Shown here piece by piece: positions 34,762 to 49,441 of a DNA stretch of 64,000 bases. Position 1 is the first letter of the stretch. Every line of letters starts with the position of its first letter. The position numbers and the translations under genes were made by a program. The DNA is from Hoplostethus atlanticus. Lineage: Eukaryota; Chordata; Actinopteri; Trachichthyiformes; Trachichthyidae. The notes beneath the pieces were generated by a model. It saw only the letters and a program-made list of their open reading frames with translations, had not been told where the DNA came from and ran no database searches. Where the stretch lies: positions 19,422,501 through 19,486,500 of the forward strand of contig JAXDDX010000001.1 of NCBI GenBank assembly GCA_034670405.1, read 5' to 3'.

Positions 34762-34932
34762 TATACTGTATATATATATATATATATATATATTTTATAT
34801 TTTTTGTATTTTTTGTAATTTTGTTTATTGTATAGTACTGTGTGACTCTCTTGTTTTGTACACTGCTGCATAACTGCAATTTCCCCTCAGGGACAATAAA
34901 GAGCGATCTAATCTAATCTAATCTAATCTAAT
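34762..34932 (+). mobile_element. LINE 3' tail (right part) ending in a (TAATC)n run
   Basis: Continues the LINE after the Tc1 insertion: AT-rich DNA, then TGCATAACTGCAATTTCCCC, GGACAATAAAGAG and about four TCTAA units. The same 3' end occurs at 54175-54326. Confidence 0.75.
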
Positions 34933-35421
34933 GTGCAAAAGGATAAGTGATTGCAACAAATGGGAACGTTTTTCTGCTTTTTGGTCCCTTTTTACCCTCT
35001 GAATTATCATTCCTTATGCACCAATTTTTCTTACTCCGCAAATGATCTTTATCAATGTCTATCCTCGACCAGTAGGAACTGCAACTGCAACAACATGGGT
35101 AGAACTTATCTCTCTCATAGATAATTAGAGCAGAGAACCAGCAGAAACGGTTGAGAGGTGATATATCACCACGCTAAATACTGGAATAATAACACTGCTT
35201 TGTCATTTGCTTTTTTGGCTTGAGAACGAGAGTTTTTAGCTTTCGTAGCCGGTTGCTCACCCCAAATGCCAGTAGCTGGGTGGGGGCTTAGTGTCTGGAA
35301 ATTCCAGTGGGTGGTGAGTTTTTATCCCAGAACAAAGTACAGGCCAGAAAGTGAGTTTTGAAAGCCTTGGCTCATGACTGCTTGATTACTCATGCTATTT
35401 GATAGCAATTAAGAGTTTCAC

Positions 35422-35525
35422 CATTTCCAGCAGCCGGTGCAGTAGTTTGTTGACGCGAACCTTGGGTGTACGGGGGAAGTCTCTCTGGTAGCACAGAGTG
35501 GGGGCCAGGAGGAAATAGTAAAGGT
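35422..35525 (-). CDS. DGAT1-like exon 9, acyl-CoA-site region
   Basis: Thirty-four codons, [20 protein letters not shown] then [14 protein letters not shown]. LYYFLxAPTLCY...FPR is among the most conserved DGAT1/SOAT motifs and separates DGAT1 from other MBOATs. Confidence 0.95.
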
Positions 35526-35623
35526 CTGCGAAAGCAAAGACAAGGTCACAGAGGATGAGTTCATTTTACGTTTCTCTTTCTCTTCATACCAAGCACAATC
35601 TAATGAGTGACAAGCAGCTTCAC

Positions 35624-35686
35624 CTTGCAGAGTAAGATGTCGGTCACAGGCTTTTGGCGTACGTGATCCATTCTTATCCTCCGTCT
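35624..35686 (-). CDS. DGAT1-like exon 8, variable loop
   Basis: Twenty codons, TEDKNGSRTPKACDRHLTLQ. It lies in the poorly conserved loop of DGAT1 but is phase-consistent and leads into DLYYF. Confidence 0.8.
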
Positions 35687-35762
35687 CTGAAAACACATAA
35701 ATGCAGTAAGCGCTTGTTGTTTGATTAGCGTTGTTTTCTGAAAGGGAATCAGTAAAACATAC

Positions 35763-35867
35763 CTGTGTCAATGAAATGACTCTGTCGGTACCACCGATTA
35801 GCTTCCTGGTACGAATAAAGCTTCAGACCCAGAACAGTGTAGGACCACAGAGAGACGAACGCTCCGC
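35763..35867 (-). CDS. DGAT1-like exon 7
   Basis: Thirty-four codons, GAFVSLWSYTVLGLKLYSYQ then EANRWYRQSHFIDT, matching the [22 protein letters not shown] segment of DGAT1. Confidence 0.92.
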
Positions 35868-36002
35868 CTGGTGGACAAAAAAAACAAAACAGCATTTACA
35901 CTGAGCTGTTATTTCTAATGATACATATCAAGGACTGAGGAACTGAGGAACTTAGGCTGGCAAAATCACAATCTTATTTTAAATCGCTTTGTAAATTATT
36001 AT

Positions 36003-36012
36003 TATTATTACT
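36003..36012. repeat. Short (TTA)n run
   Basis: Small ATT triplet run in the intron between exons 6 and 7 of the DGAT1-like gene. A related TAATA-type repeat is at 36500-36540. Confidence 0.6.
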
Positions 36013-36375
36013 TATGTTATAGACTGGCTTCTATGTGATGTCTTTCCTATTATTTCTACCCTCTATTTTTACCTTTTATCTTGTGTGTTTTCAATTATGA
36101 GTTTGATATGTGCTTTTGCTTGTTAAAGCACTTCATACACTCTAAATAAATAAATGATTATAATAACATAGAATATGATTATGTATTAAGGGAACACACT
36201 TAAAAATACCATCCAAATAAATATACCCAAAATACCATTGTGGTAAGGCTGACAGTCTTGTACTTAACATTTGTAGCAACTGCTTCAGTTCACATCCACA
36301 GTAACAAAATATGGAGTCAGGCATATATAAATATGATGGAATCATGAAACACATTGAAATGAGTGAAGCATTTAC

Positions 36376-36481
36376 CTGTTGATATCGTAGGATCATGCAG
36401 GATGACCACAGCCGGAAAGACCATGAGCAACACCAGATTTCCCAGATGTAAACGATGGCCGTCGGTGGAAGACAATGTCCC
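36376..36481 (-). CDS. DGAT1-like exon 6
   Basis: Thirty-five codons, GTLSSTDGHRLHLGNLVLLM then VFPAVVILHDPTIST. It corresponds to the [21 protein letters not shown] membrane segment of DGAT1. Confidence 0.9.
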
Positions 36482-36601
36482 CTGACAGAGTAGAGGAGAA
36501 TATAATATAATATAATATGATATAATATAATATAATAATGATAATAATGGCACACAGAGGTTAAGACATAATGGTTAAGGCATCCTTTCTTCCACACTCA
36601 C

Positions 36602-36654
36602 CTTTTGCTGAAACCTCTCGATGAGCAAAGCTGTGAGGGCAAACATGTTGGCAG
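36602..36654 (-). CDS. DGAT1-like exon 5
   Basis: Seventeen codons, ANMFALTALLIERFQQK, matching the AANVFAVAAFQVEKRL helix of DGAT1. The donor is GTGAGT. Confidence 0.9.
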
Positions 36655-37115
36655 CTGGAAGAAATGGAGACGCTTTGTTCACCCTCAGCAACAACGCTCT
36701 CATTGACAACTGCATTTAACAATCTTTGGCAGTGTTTTACTGGTATTTCACTCAGTGTTTCCCAGAGATTTTGACTGGTGAATTTGGGTTTCAGGATGCC
36801 TATCTATCACCATGTCTCTTCTGGATCAGAGCACTGGTTGCTCAGTTGCTCAGGGCTGTTTAATATGGTAATAACATTAACGCATTATAACACATTAATA
36901 ATGCATTAATAATGCATTATTAACACATTTAAACACTATATTTGTATATTTTTCTAGTAGTGGGTTCAACTTTCCCCCACTGCTGAATGAATGTAGGAGA
37001 AACACTGACCTCCTGTATACAAGCTGTAAATTCACATTTTGCCTTTCTCATATTCTTCTTCTAAAATGTTATTTTATCTCATCAGGTTGCAGTTCTATCA
37101 TAATAAATGTCTCAC

Positions 37116-37201
37116 CCAGTATTAGGTTCGCCGACGGCCAGTTGTAGTTGTCCTCGACGAGATGCTCCACGACCTTCTTCACGTCTATCAAAAAGCCGTG
37201 T
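37116..37201 (-). CDS. DGAT1-like exon 4
   Basis: Twenty-eight codons, HGFLIDVKKVVEHLVEDNYN then WPSANLIL, aligning to the YGILVDPIQVV...YSWPAPCLVI part of DGAT1. Phases agree with exons 3 and 5. Confidence 0.9.
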
Positions 37202-37745
37202 CTGTTAGGCAAAATAACAGAAAGACAAATTAACATTATATGTGTGGGAAAAGGCGAGATCCAAGGCACTCCAAAAACCAGCTTGATGGTCTTCACCAGA
37301 GTATAGGAGCCTCCTTTATCAGGACTATGGCCACAGAGCTGAAATGTGTTTTTTAGTGCCTTGGATCTCTCTTTTTTCTACATCCACGGCTCTGCAAAGA
37401 TGCAAGCTGTGGCTGCATTGCATTCTGGTCTATCTTGGCTACTGTCGGTGGAGAAACTGGTGTCTCTTCCTCTTCTCCGATGGATTTCTCCCTGTATGAT
37501 TGTTGGACGTCGGTCTAGAAAGAAGCCCTTGCTCTTTGATTCTGAGGGGCTGACACCAAAACCTGACGTTTACCGTTGATGTTTTTAGACCCCTGGAACA
37601 TTTTCTGCTATTAAACTATATTGTAGCTGCTGGCAATATCTTGACGTGATGTCACATCGTCTACGTTTGGCCAGTTATCCAAATAAGAAAAAACACCACC
37701 ACCACACAGAAAGAGAAAAATGCATATTAACTATACTATACAGTC

Positions 37746-37752
<7 letters not shown>

Positions 37753-37785
<33 letters not shown>

Positions 37786-37806
37786 TGTGTGTGTGTGTGT
37801 GCGTGT
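37753..37806. repeat. (GT)n microsatellite next to the DGAT1-like exon 3 donor
   Basis: About 25 GT units with two interruptions; (AC)n in the transcript, starting about 12 bases after the splice donor. Confidence 0.9.
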
Positions 37807-37816
37807 CCATACTCAC

Positions 37817-37857
37817 TGTATGAAATTCTCCAAGAACAAGTGAGCATGAGTCAAGAC
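37817..37857 (-). CDS. DGAT1-like exon 3
   Basis: Codes VLTHAHLFLENFI, matching the SNARLFLENLIKYG region of DGAT1. The acceptor is TTTTCAG and the donor GTGAGT. A (CA)-type repeat in the transcript starts about 10 bases after the donor (plus-strand GT run at 37753-37802). Confidence 0.9.
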
Positions 37858-37994
37858 CTGAAAATCCAAAGGGACACACATGCAGACAGTGAAACGCCAG
37901 CGAGACAGAAAATGTGATGATCGATGACAGAGGCAAGTCTCCCCTGACAAAACGCCCTGCCAGCACGTGCAAGAGAGTTTTCTTTACTTGGTAT

Positions 37995-38153
37995 TTACTT
38001 TGATTACATTACAGCCATTTAGCAGACGCTTTTATCCAAAGTGACTTACAAAGGTGATGCACTATGGTTGACACACTATGTGGGGATCAAACCCACAACC
38101 CTGAGACTGAGAGTCTCACGCTCTACTGACTGAGCTGTGCGGGCCGGAAAAGC
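37995..38153 (-). repeat. tRNA-derived SINE-like element
   Basis: The minus strand reads CAGCTCAGTCAGTAGAGCG (A box) and GGGTTTGATCCCC (B box) in a tRNA-Lys-like arrangement. It joins to CATTTAGCAGACGCTTTTAT on the plus strand, a repeat body common in fish. The 3' acceptor strand does not pair, so this is not a working tRNA gene. Confidence 0.7.
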
Positions 38154-38294
38154 ATACTGTGCACAACTGGCAAGTTAGCCACTTAAAAGGCTATTTCCAA
38201 TTGAACATAGCTTATGAAAGTCCAATTCTGTTTGTTGAACCACACAGTGGTTTCATGTGTTCCATAAAAAAAACAGATGAGATGAGAAACCTAC

Positions 38295-38382
38295 CAGGAG
38301 GATGATGATCCAGTTGAGGATGCCTCTGTAGCCAGTGAAGCTGCTGTTGGAGCTCAGCAGGGAATCCTGGACACGGTGGCAG
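38295..38382 (-). CDS. DGAT1-like exon 2
   Basis: Twenty-nine codons, CHRVQDSLLSSNSSFTGYRG then ILNWIIILL. This is the DGAT1 signature just before and into the first membrane helix. The donor is GTAGGT and the acceptor GTCCAG. Confidence 0.93.
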
Positions 38383-39275
38383 CTGGACAAAGAGACTAGT
38401 TGCAGTCACCATCATCGCCATGTGTCCACAACTCTTTTACAGCTTTGTCATTAATGTGGCTGCAACACCACATTAACCGGCTCACATTGGTCAAATTTAA
38501 AGGGGCAATATGTGATGTTTTTACAGTCCGAAGGGACACACCAATAAGACGACCAATACCGGTCACTTTTTGGACTTTCTGGTGCTGTTTTGGAACCAAA
38601 ATGACAAAGCAGTATTATTTTTCCAGTACTTTGCATGGTGATGAATTACTTTGCTTCTTTTTGATCTCTGCTCTAATTAGCTAAATTACTCCTCTTCATT
38701 GAGAAAATGTGACTTTATTGTTTGTGTCAATTACAGGCCACCATAGCTCAAGCGATAAGTTCTATTGATGTTGTGGCAATTCCCACAGAGGTCACAGACA
38801 GAGGTCATCGATTGCTCCTTAATAAGGGCCATGGTGGAGAGGTGAAGTGTCACATTTGTTTGAATTGTCCCTGAAGGTGTGGGGATCAATGAAAAAACAA
38901 ATGTATTTGGAAGCCAGGGCATAGGATTTTGAGAACCGTCGCCCCCGCTTACGGTGAATGAAAAATCACTAGTTAGCAAAGAGGTCACATCCCTACCAAT
39001 TGAGAGGCCAACTTGCCAGTTGTGCGCTGTTTACCGGCACAACATTATATGCTTTCTGGGTAATGAAGTCCTTCAACCTTTACAGTTATCTCGCTGCCAC
39101 TTGGGGCCATCAAAGTGCAAAGTTGCCAAGTTTTCCAGCTTTAATTTCTGGAAATCTTTTTGATACGATTTTTGATCTTTTTCGATATATAGATTTGAAC
39201 AGGACAAATTGCCCAAATTGGAAATTCCCCACTGATCTCACAGCTCCCTGTTGGCAGGCAGCAGTGAGAGCTTAC

Positions 39276-39430
39276 CAGAGAAGAGCTGCATAGGGATGTT
39301 GTTGTTCACTGGGCGGACCTGTATCAGAACTGGAAGCAGCCTGGTAGAGGCATGCATTGTCTTCTTCAGCCGAGGAAGAGGAGCCGACAGAGGAGCCGAC
39401 AGAGGAGGACCTCTTCCTCATGGCAACCAT
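39276..39430 (-). CDS. DGAT1-like exon 1 (start codon, cytosolic N-terminus)
   Basis: Start ATG at 39430-39428; a second in-frame ATG three codons on (39421-39419) is an alternative. It codes MVAMRKRSSSVGSSVGSSSS, then an acidic and polar tail ending YAALL. The donor GTAAGC leaves TG, which joins C of exon 2 to give Cys before CHRVQD. GSSV is repeated through a short tandem duplication in the DNA. The N-terminus is not conserved in the family, so the exon rests on phase, start codon and position. Confidence 0.7.
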
Positions 39431-41926
39431 CTCGAGTCTGTGTTGGCCGGACTACGGGCTAATCCGCAGCAGTAAATCTGGAAAGCTGAGAGACAGTTGG
39501 ATCCATATTCTTGTGAAAGAAAAGCAGAAAAAGGCCAATTACACTTTGCTCTCCAATATCACATATTGGCCATATCATGTATCTGGCAAATATATTATAG
39601 ATATGTTTCAATATGTACACTATACAAAAATAGCTATTTTCCACACTGGAAATACATTTTCTTCCCATGCGGCCATTGACAACATGTATCCAAAATATAT
39701 TTTGGCCAGTCAAAAATATTTATTTAGAATAAATGTGATTTATATGTACAAATAAAAGATTTTTTCGAGCTCTAACCTCGAAATGATCCTAACGAATATC
39801 ATCTACATGTACAAATACATTATTGTGGGGTATTTTATTTATTGATTTTGATACATGTCTCTCAACATATTCTGAAGTAGCCTACATGTGATTTATTTTA
39901 TTTGATTATTAACCGCCTCTAACCTTTAAATTATTCTGAAAAAGAGGAATTAAGCAACGTTTGTTGGCCCTACTCGCCTGATGAAGTGAACGTATGGTTT
40001 GTAATCTACTGTAAAATATGGTCTATATGAATGTGTGCATATATCATTCATATGCAAAGCTGCATCCTTATTAGTCCTGCTGCCTTCCGTTCCCTCTTGT
40101 ATGGAGAGAAAATCAAACCAAACTCCATTAAAAGAGTCTGTCTGTTTAATGTTGACTTACTCAACAGAACATATACGTACCTCGTAGAACATCACTTGAG
40201 GCCTTTCTTCATCATTGGGTTTGTATTGGTAAATTCGGCACACATGTTATCCACCGAGCAGTAATTATTTTATTAAAATTTTTAACTTTTAAAATTCGTT
40301 CGCCTTTTACTCGCGCGCTCTTCCTCGACCCGAAACACAACACAGAGGGCGTTAGCTAGCAACACGAACCATTTCTAAAAGTATGCATTTTAATAAAATA
40401 ATTACTGCTAGGTGGACTAATATGTAGGCCGATTATAAAAGCGTCTCCCATGGATTCAGAAAAACGTCTTGAGTCATTTTATGGGGTACGTAACATTTGC
40501 CGAAAAATAAGGTAAGGTTAAATTACCATGTTATTGAATGGAGGTTTGCGCGACGTTCTCTTGACGGAAACGACACATATCGGGGTCTTCTTCACAGTGA
40601 TACGCACCTTTTCATCCGCCGCAATAGAACCACAGTATTCCGTCTGGTAGGTACGGCCGCCCCATCAAATCATTACATCCCACGACATCCATGCTGCTCT
40701 CTGTGTGTATTCATATATGCAGTGGTGCTATTTTAACCTGCTACTGTTCATTCTGTCCTTAGGAACCGTTAGGAACGGGACGGGGGCGCCGGTGTCAAGC
40801 TCGCCAGAATGACAAAATAAGAGCTTCTGGTCAAGACTTTCAAAATAAAACCCTTGTTGGCGAACATTTATTACAACGGGTGAAAGGTGAAAAGGAAAAC
40901 TCTTGTTTTAGTTAAATTTTTGATAAGTTCGCTCTGCAGTGACGCTTGGTAAATCCATTGCTGTTCACGATACACTGAAGTAAAAAAATAAAATATTAGG
41001 TGAAAAAGTAAATGAAAACACTATTGTTGTATTTTCCCCCAAAGATCCTTTTGACAGCATATATTCATAGCCATAAAGGACTATGGAAGATACCATACAT
41101 ATATAGGGCAGACAACCCCCCACAAAGATTCAACCACAAAAGCTGGAAGTATCTCTGTTGCCTTGTAAAAGTCTATAGTCTAAGAAAATTTAAAATTTAA
41201 ATTTCTCTCATAATGGAAAGCAAAGATCAAGCAAAACTCAAAAATTCATAAAATCACTGTCTCAATCACAAAACAAAAACTTATTTTTCAAGAATAAGGC
41301 TATAGGGGGAGCTCCATTACATAGGGCCAAGTAAATCAGAGTCACACATACAATTTGATGTGTGTGCTTTTATTTTGAAGGCAACCCGCCTAACTTCTGG
41401 TATTATCGTGGCTGTCTCAGTCTGATTTGACACCTCTTGTGGATGTGAAAGAGGATAAAACCTTGAAGGAAGGTCTTTTAGAGTGCAGTTCCCACTTGCT
41501 CCACCCAGCAGCCTGTCAATCTATTATATGGTTTATATAAATAGCATGACATATATATTATTCTGCACAAGAAAAACAGTCGACAGTGCTCGACAACTGC
41601 AAACAGACTGACAAACCAAACTATTGATTCATATCATTTAAAAAAAAGAAAAAAAAGTCTCCCTTTCTTTATAACCTTGTTGCTTTTAACCCACACACCA
41701 TCTTAATCTGCATCAGGACTGGTTTACTATATGTTTATTATTTAGGAATTTTGCCATTTTCCTTCTTGTACAGTTTTTTTGGTTTCATTCCCTTGCATCT
41801 GCTTTTTTTCCCCCCCTCCTTTCTTTAGGGGTGAGTTGTTGACAGCAAGTGGAGTGCATTTGCCTCGTTTCTGAATTTAGGGTGAAAGGGGATTAATAAA
41901 AGGACAATGCATTCTTTGAAAACTGA
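39431..41926. other. Spacer between the DGAT1-like promoter and the polr2c 3' end
   Basis: The DGAT1-like 5'UTR and promoter should lie just right of 39430. Two dispersed repeat segments (40185-40290, 40805-40870) have relatives at 50.9 kb and 28.7 kb. No gene was recognised; several short ORFs show no family signature. Confidence 0.5.
40185..40290 (+). repeat. Dispersed repeat, copy 1 of pair with 50868-50975
   Basis: GTAGAACATCACTTGAGGCC, then TTGGTAAATTCGGC and AATAAAATTT-like segments recur at 50.87 kb in the same order. Confidence 0.55.
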
Positions 41927-41932
41927 TTTATT
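41927..41932 (-). terminator. polr2c: polr2c polyadenylation signal
   Basis: AATAAA on the minus strand, about 610 bases downstream of the stop codon; the nearest clear signal in the right orientation that I noticed. Confidence 0.55.
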
Positions 41933-42541
41933 GTAAAAGCAAACATTTAACAAAATAATATTCTAGTAATAGTTTAAGTGTTTCACTCACAAAGTCTTGG
42001 AGACAAATTCCCTCTCAAAAAGAAAAATGAAGGCCAATCAACAGGCAGTCCTGGTAGAGGTTCAGAAGAATGTGACATTACAGAGCGCTTCCTGTATTTC
42101 ATTACAAGGCTTAGTGCTGCACTTCTAACCTTGCATGGTTTAACACACACAATGTTTGTCTAGGATCAATTTTACCCCTCAGGTCATAATAATTGAGATG
42201 GTCAGGATAGTCCCAGATTATTTTATGTCATTTTAGAAATTTTGTCCATGGAAGTCCATAATGACTGATGCTCTTTCGTGATGAAACAATTGAGTAGTAA
42301 TTTTGTGATCATTTTTACAATTATCTGACCAACTGAGTAGAAACACCCTACAGGTTAGTGCCTCGATATTCATACACATAGATCCGAGGCCAGTATTCAT
42401 GGCGGACCTATGTGACTCAGTAAACAGAGCAGATGTGAGGCCAGTTTCTTTGTCGACCTGGGACCAGTGATCCCAGCTCAGCGCTCTCATCACGACAGAA
42501 CATCACAAGGACGGGGCCCTGGCCTCGAGAGGAGCAGCCCC

Positions 42542-45845
<3,304 letters not shown>

Positions 45846-46206
45846 AAAAGCGCGGAGTTAATAATGCATAGCATAGAGCGATCGAGCAAAAATTGGCAGA
45901 AATTAATTTGGAAGCCATATCTAAAAAAATAAAAAAATCATATAAGCCGAGCACCAGGACAAATGTTCCTTAAGCTGAGTTCGGTGAACTGCACTTAATT
46001 TTTACACTAACCAAATAATATCTTGTCAGTCATCAGTCATTACAGAAATGTGAGCGGTTTCAGATGCAGAGGACTGACTTAGGTAGACTCAAAACATTGC
46101 TTGATTTAAAAAAAAATCTGTTAAACGGCTATGATTTCATTTCATCAAATATGAAAAAAAAAAAAAAAAGAAAACAAATGAATGGTTAATATGCAGTAAT
46201 GACCAG

Positions 46207-46212
46207 TTTATT
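46207..46212 (-). terminator. coq9: coq9 polyadenylation signal
   Basis: AATAAA on the minus strand about 295 bases after the coq9 stop. The polr2c promoter CCAAT boxes lie about 430 bases further on, so the two genes are tightly spaced. Confidence 0.5.
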
Positions 46213-46504
46213 GGAGTCTTAACTAAGCAAACAACAAAATGTCCTTTTATACAAAGGGGAAATAGGGCGGGCAGGGCTTGGAAGGTGAGAGAAAAGAAAA
46301 CAAAGCCACTGGTCCTGTAACTGAATAGAAAGACAGACCAATGGCACACTAGATGGCCTTATCCTGATAAATAGAAGGTGTAAACCAAGACCTTCAGACC
46401 CATACAGTATCAGACATAAGTGATGCTTGAGCACCAGTGAACAAAAGGAAAACTGATCTTCGGCTCGTCGCGGAATCAGTGTGACTGAAAAGGGATGTTT
46501 TGCA

Positions 46505-49374
46505 TCATCGTCTCTGGTTCATTCCTGTGAGGTTCTTCAGCTGTAAAACAAGGATAACATGTAAAATCAAAATCAATACACTCAAACGTCCTTGCATAAT
46601 GTTTTCTGAACCATCCACACAAAGCCCTTTGAGGAAACCTGTACTCTGCTTTAAAACCTGCGCATGGTTTCACAACATGACCACAGAGGAAAAAGAAAGG
46701 CTTACTGTTACAGCAGCTCCCATGAGTCCTTGCACCACTGCTTCGCCGGTTGACTGCATCTACAGAACACAGTAGAGTTTTCAACATACGATTCAGGTAT
46801 GGGGCCACAATCCAATCAATCAGCATCAAACAAGGTTATCAAACCTGAACATTTAAGCTGGAGTCTAAAAACCATCTGGGCTCTACCTGTTTGGCTGTGC
46901 CAGCCATGTTGACTACATCCTGAATGCGGTTGTCAAGGAAGTTCCAGGTATCCTGGAAGTCTGGAGAGGAGTCCTGAACCATCACCAGCTCTGTGGTGTT
47001 GAAGATGCCTGTCAGCGCCGCCCGTTTGGTGTACCAGTTCATCTACAAAAGACAGAGGAGAAATCTACATGGCGGGCAAACTAAAGTATAAACTGGTAGT
47101 TGGATAATTCTAGGTGAACTATACTATGGGGTTACACCGATAGATCAGTTTTCTGATCTATCAGGCCAATATTGGCTTTTTTAAAAATAATAATGTAATG
47201 CAGTGCGGTTTGTTAGGCGTGCATTTAGGAGTGAGAATATAATCCAAACCAACCCCAAAACACAAGGGTTTCTGGGTACAAGGAGAAAGATTGTTGTATC
47301 TGACAGCTCATGCTTGGAAAGCCAAGCATAACAAAATGACCCACAGGGCAAACCGCAGTCCGGACTGATGCTCGTATTCAGATATTTCTTCATATGTGAA
47401 CACCAGAGAACACAAGCATGGGAAAGAGGGCAGACAAGTCCACCATGTTTAGTTAAAGTTACAGGGACTGGAATCAGAAGTGTTTTGGTTTTGAGTGACC
47501 GGTTACCAAAGCTCCATTGGTGCCACTGTCCATTGATCAGCTACTTGTGAGTCCACGTGACTTTTGTTCACAGGCTCTGATTTGCTAGTAATTGGACAGT
47601 ATGAACCTAAACGAACTTTCCCACTATAGTTCGCACCAGTGAAACAGCTGTGAAAAATATTGGTATTGGCTTTCTAAAACCCATATCGGTACGCTACTAT
47701 TAAACAATTAAAGAGCTGAATCATATCCTCAACAGTGTCGCGAGAATGTGACAAGTGAGTGATGAATGTAATAAAATACAGAAAGGCAAAGTGCTTAGGA
47801 GTGGCGATGGAAAACACGGGACAGATTTATAAAAAGGGTCGTTGACGGTGAATGAAAGTCGGAGAAGGTGTCTGAGGTGCCGGTGCGTGAAAGTAACCTG
47901 GGAGGTGGCGGGCCGGGCATTGTGGGGATGGTGATGAAAGGGGGAGAGGAAGGTGTGAGTAGAAGAAGAGGGGGATCTAGGCTGATGGGATCCACTCACG
48001 TCTGTGGATCGGTCTCCGGCGTAGTACCACATGTCGTCCACCAGGGTGGAGAGGTGCTTCAGGCTGTCTGGGATGTTGTGAGGAAGCAGCAGGATGCTCA
48101 TGGCCTGAAGCAGAGTCACAATCAAACTGAATGGTCGAGTACCTTTTACACGTAGTATGAATTGGCTTCCATCAGTTATGTATACAAGGGTCAGACAGTA
48201 AATGGGCCTGGATGTTGTCCACCTGATATGATGCCGTTTGATTGATTACATATTTATTGGATATTGTATAATCGTTCAATGTTAAACTGGGTGTTCGAGG
48301 CAAGTCCATAACCTGACTTGATTCCACACATTATCAATAGGTTTTATCATCCTGGGTTTCAATGGAGAGTTTCAGTGTCCTATGCTGTTTACAGAGGCTT
48401 TACTGAGGATACTGACAATTTCTTTGGAGTACATTGAATAGCTTTCATTTCATGGCATGAAAATGGACAAATTTAAAAAACACTAAAAATTGGCAGCTTC
48501 AATCAAAAACCCACATGAGCATCAGTGTAAGAGTATCCAAGGGTGGATTTTCCTTTAATATAGACTGAAACCATTAGTTTGATGTGAGAAGTAATCACAG
48601 TTGCTTTCCTTTGATGTATTACATGTGGCTCTTCATTTTAGATTTTAGCACTGGGGAAAGCCCGATACCTTATTTCAGCTACCCAGTATCATCATCATAC
48701 ACACATGACAACATGACATGTACCTGAGGCCACGTTTCAATGTAGGGGATGTACATCCTCAGTCTGGTCTCCACAGCATCCCTTAGAAACTCAGCAGTCT
48801 TCTTTGGCCTGAAACACATTCTGTAGTTAGTACACTGCACTCGAGGAAAGGCAGCACAGATTCATATTTTGAGATATTACAATATTTTGCCTCATAAAAT
48901 GTGCAAAACAATGATCATAAGAGACTATAAATAGTTCATTTCTGTGCCATCTGTGTCAAGTACACCAAGCTAAAATTAGCTAACTTTAATGGCAATTTCC
49001 TCAAAATGACATATTCCCTGAGGCTTTCTGATACCTTCTGTCATTTAAATAGTGAAAAACCTGTAGTATAGTATGGCATAAACATATATAAAGTATATAT
49101 AATGTATACTATATTGTAAATAATGACCAGATATTTAGTCATTCATTAGAATAAAGCAGGAAAATGCACTGACTAATCCACTGAAACATTAGCTAATAAC
49201 AAGACACATAAAAGTCATAATACAAAAAGTGTCTGTATTTGTGTCCACACTCAACATATACAATTTCATTCAGATAGGATCAATTTTCATTTTCTTTCCA
49301 AATTAACCCTGTGGTGCCTCCCCTGTAAGAAATGTTTTTTTTTTTTTTTTTTTGTTTTTTTAAATTGGATAGCA

Positions 49375-49441
<67 letters not shown>

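Larger units (their letters stand above)
30302..39430 (-). pseudogene. DGAT1-like diacylglycerol O-acyltransferase gene; catalytic His replaced by Cys and +1 frameshift in exon 14
   Basis: MBOAT-family ER membrane protein; DGAT1 makes triacylglycerol from diacylglycerol and acyl-CoA. Seventeen exons as in DGAT1: 39430-39276, 38382-38295, 37857-37817, 37201-37116, 36654-36602, 36481-36376, 35867-35763, 35686-35624, 35525-35422, 33164-33126, 32534-32493, 32397-32353, 31990-31881, 31781-31715, 31577-31490, 30622-30560, 30463-30302. This totals about 471 codons if the shift is ignored. Matches include [52 protein letters not shown] and GNYGN, ending YFHDHYIGLNHLHHHQSPS. FYxDWWN is intact. The FFHE motif reads VLCE, so the catalytic His is Cys. 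The HKW of IPVHKW is QKW. Exon 14 has one extra base. It may be a pseudogene, a pseudoenzyme, or a functional paralogue with an assembly error. It is not clearly dgat1a or dgat1b. Confidence 0.8.

Noticed and set aside
38083..38153. Possible tRNA gene on the minus strand
   Set aside because: A and B boxes are present, but the acceptor stem does not pair and the sequence is joined to a SINE body.
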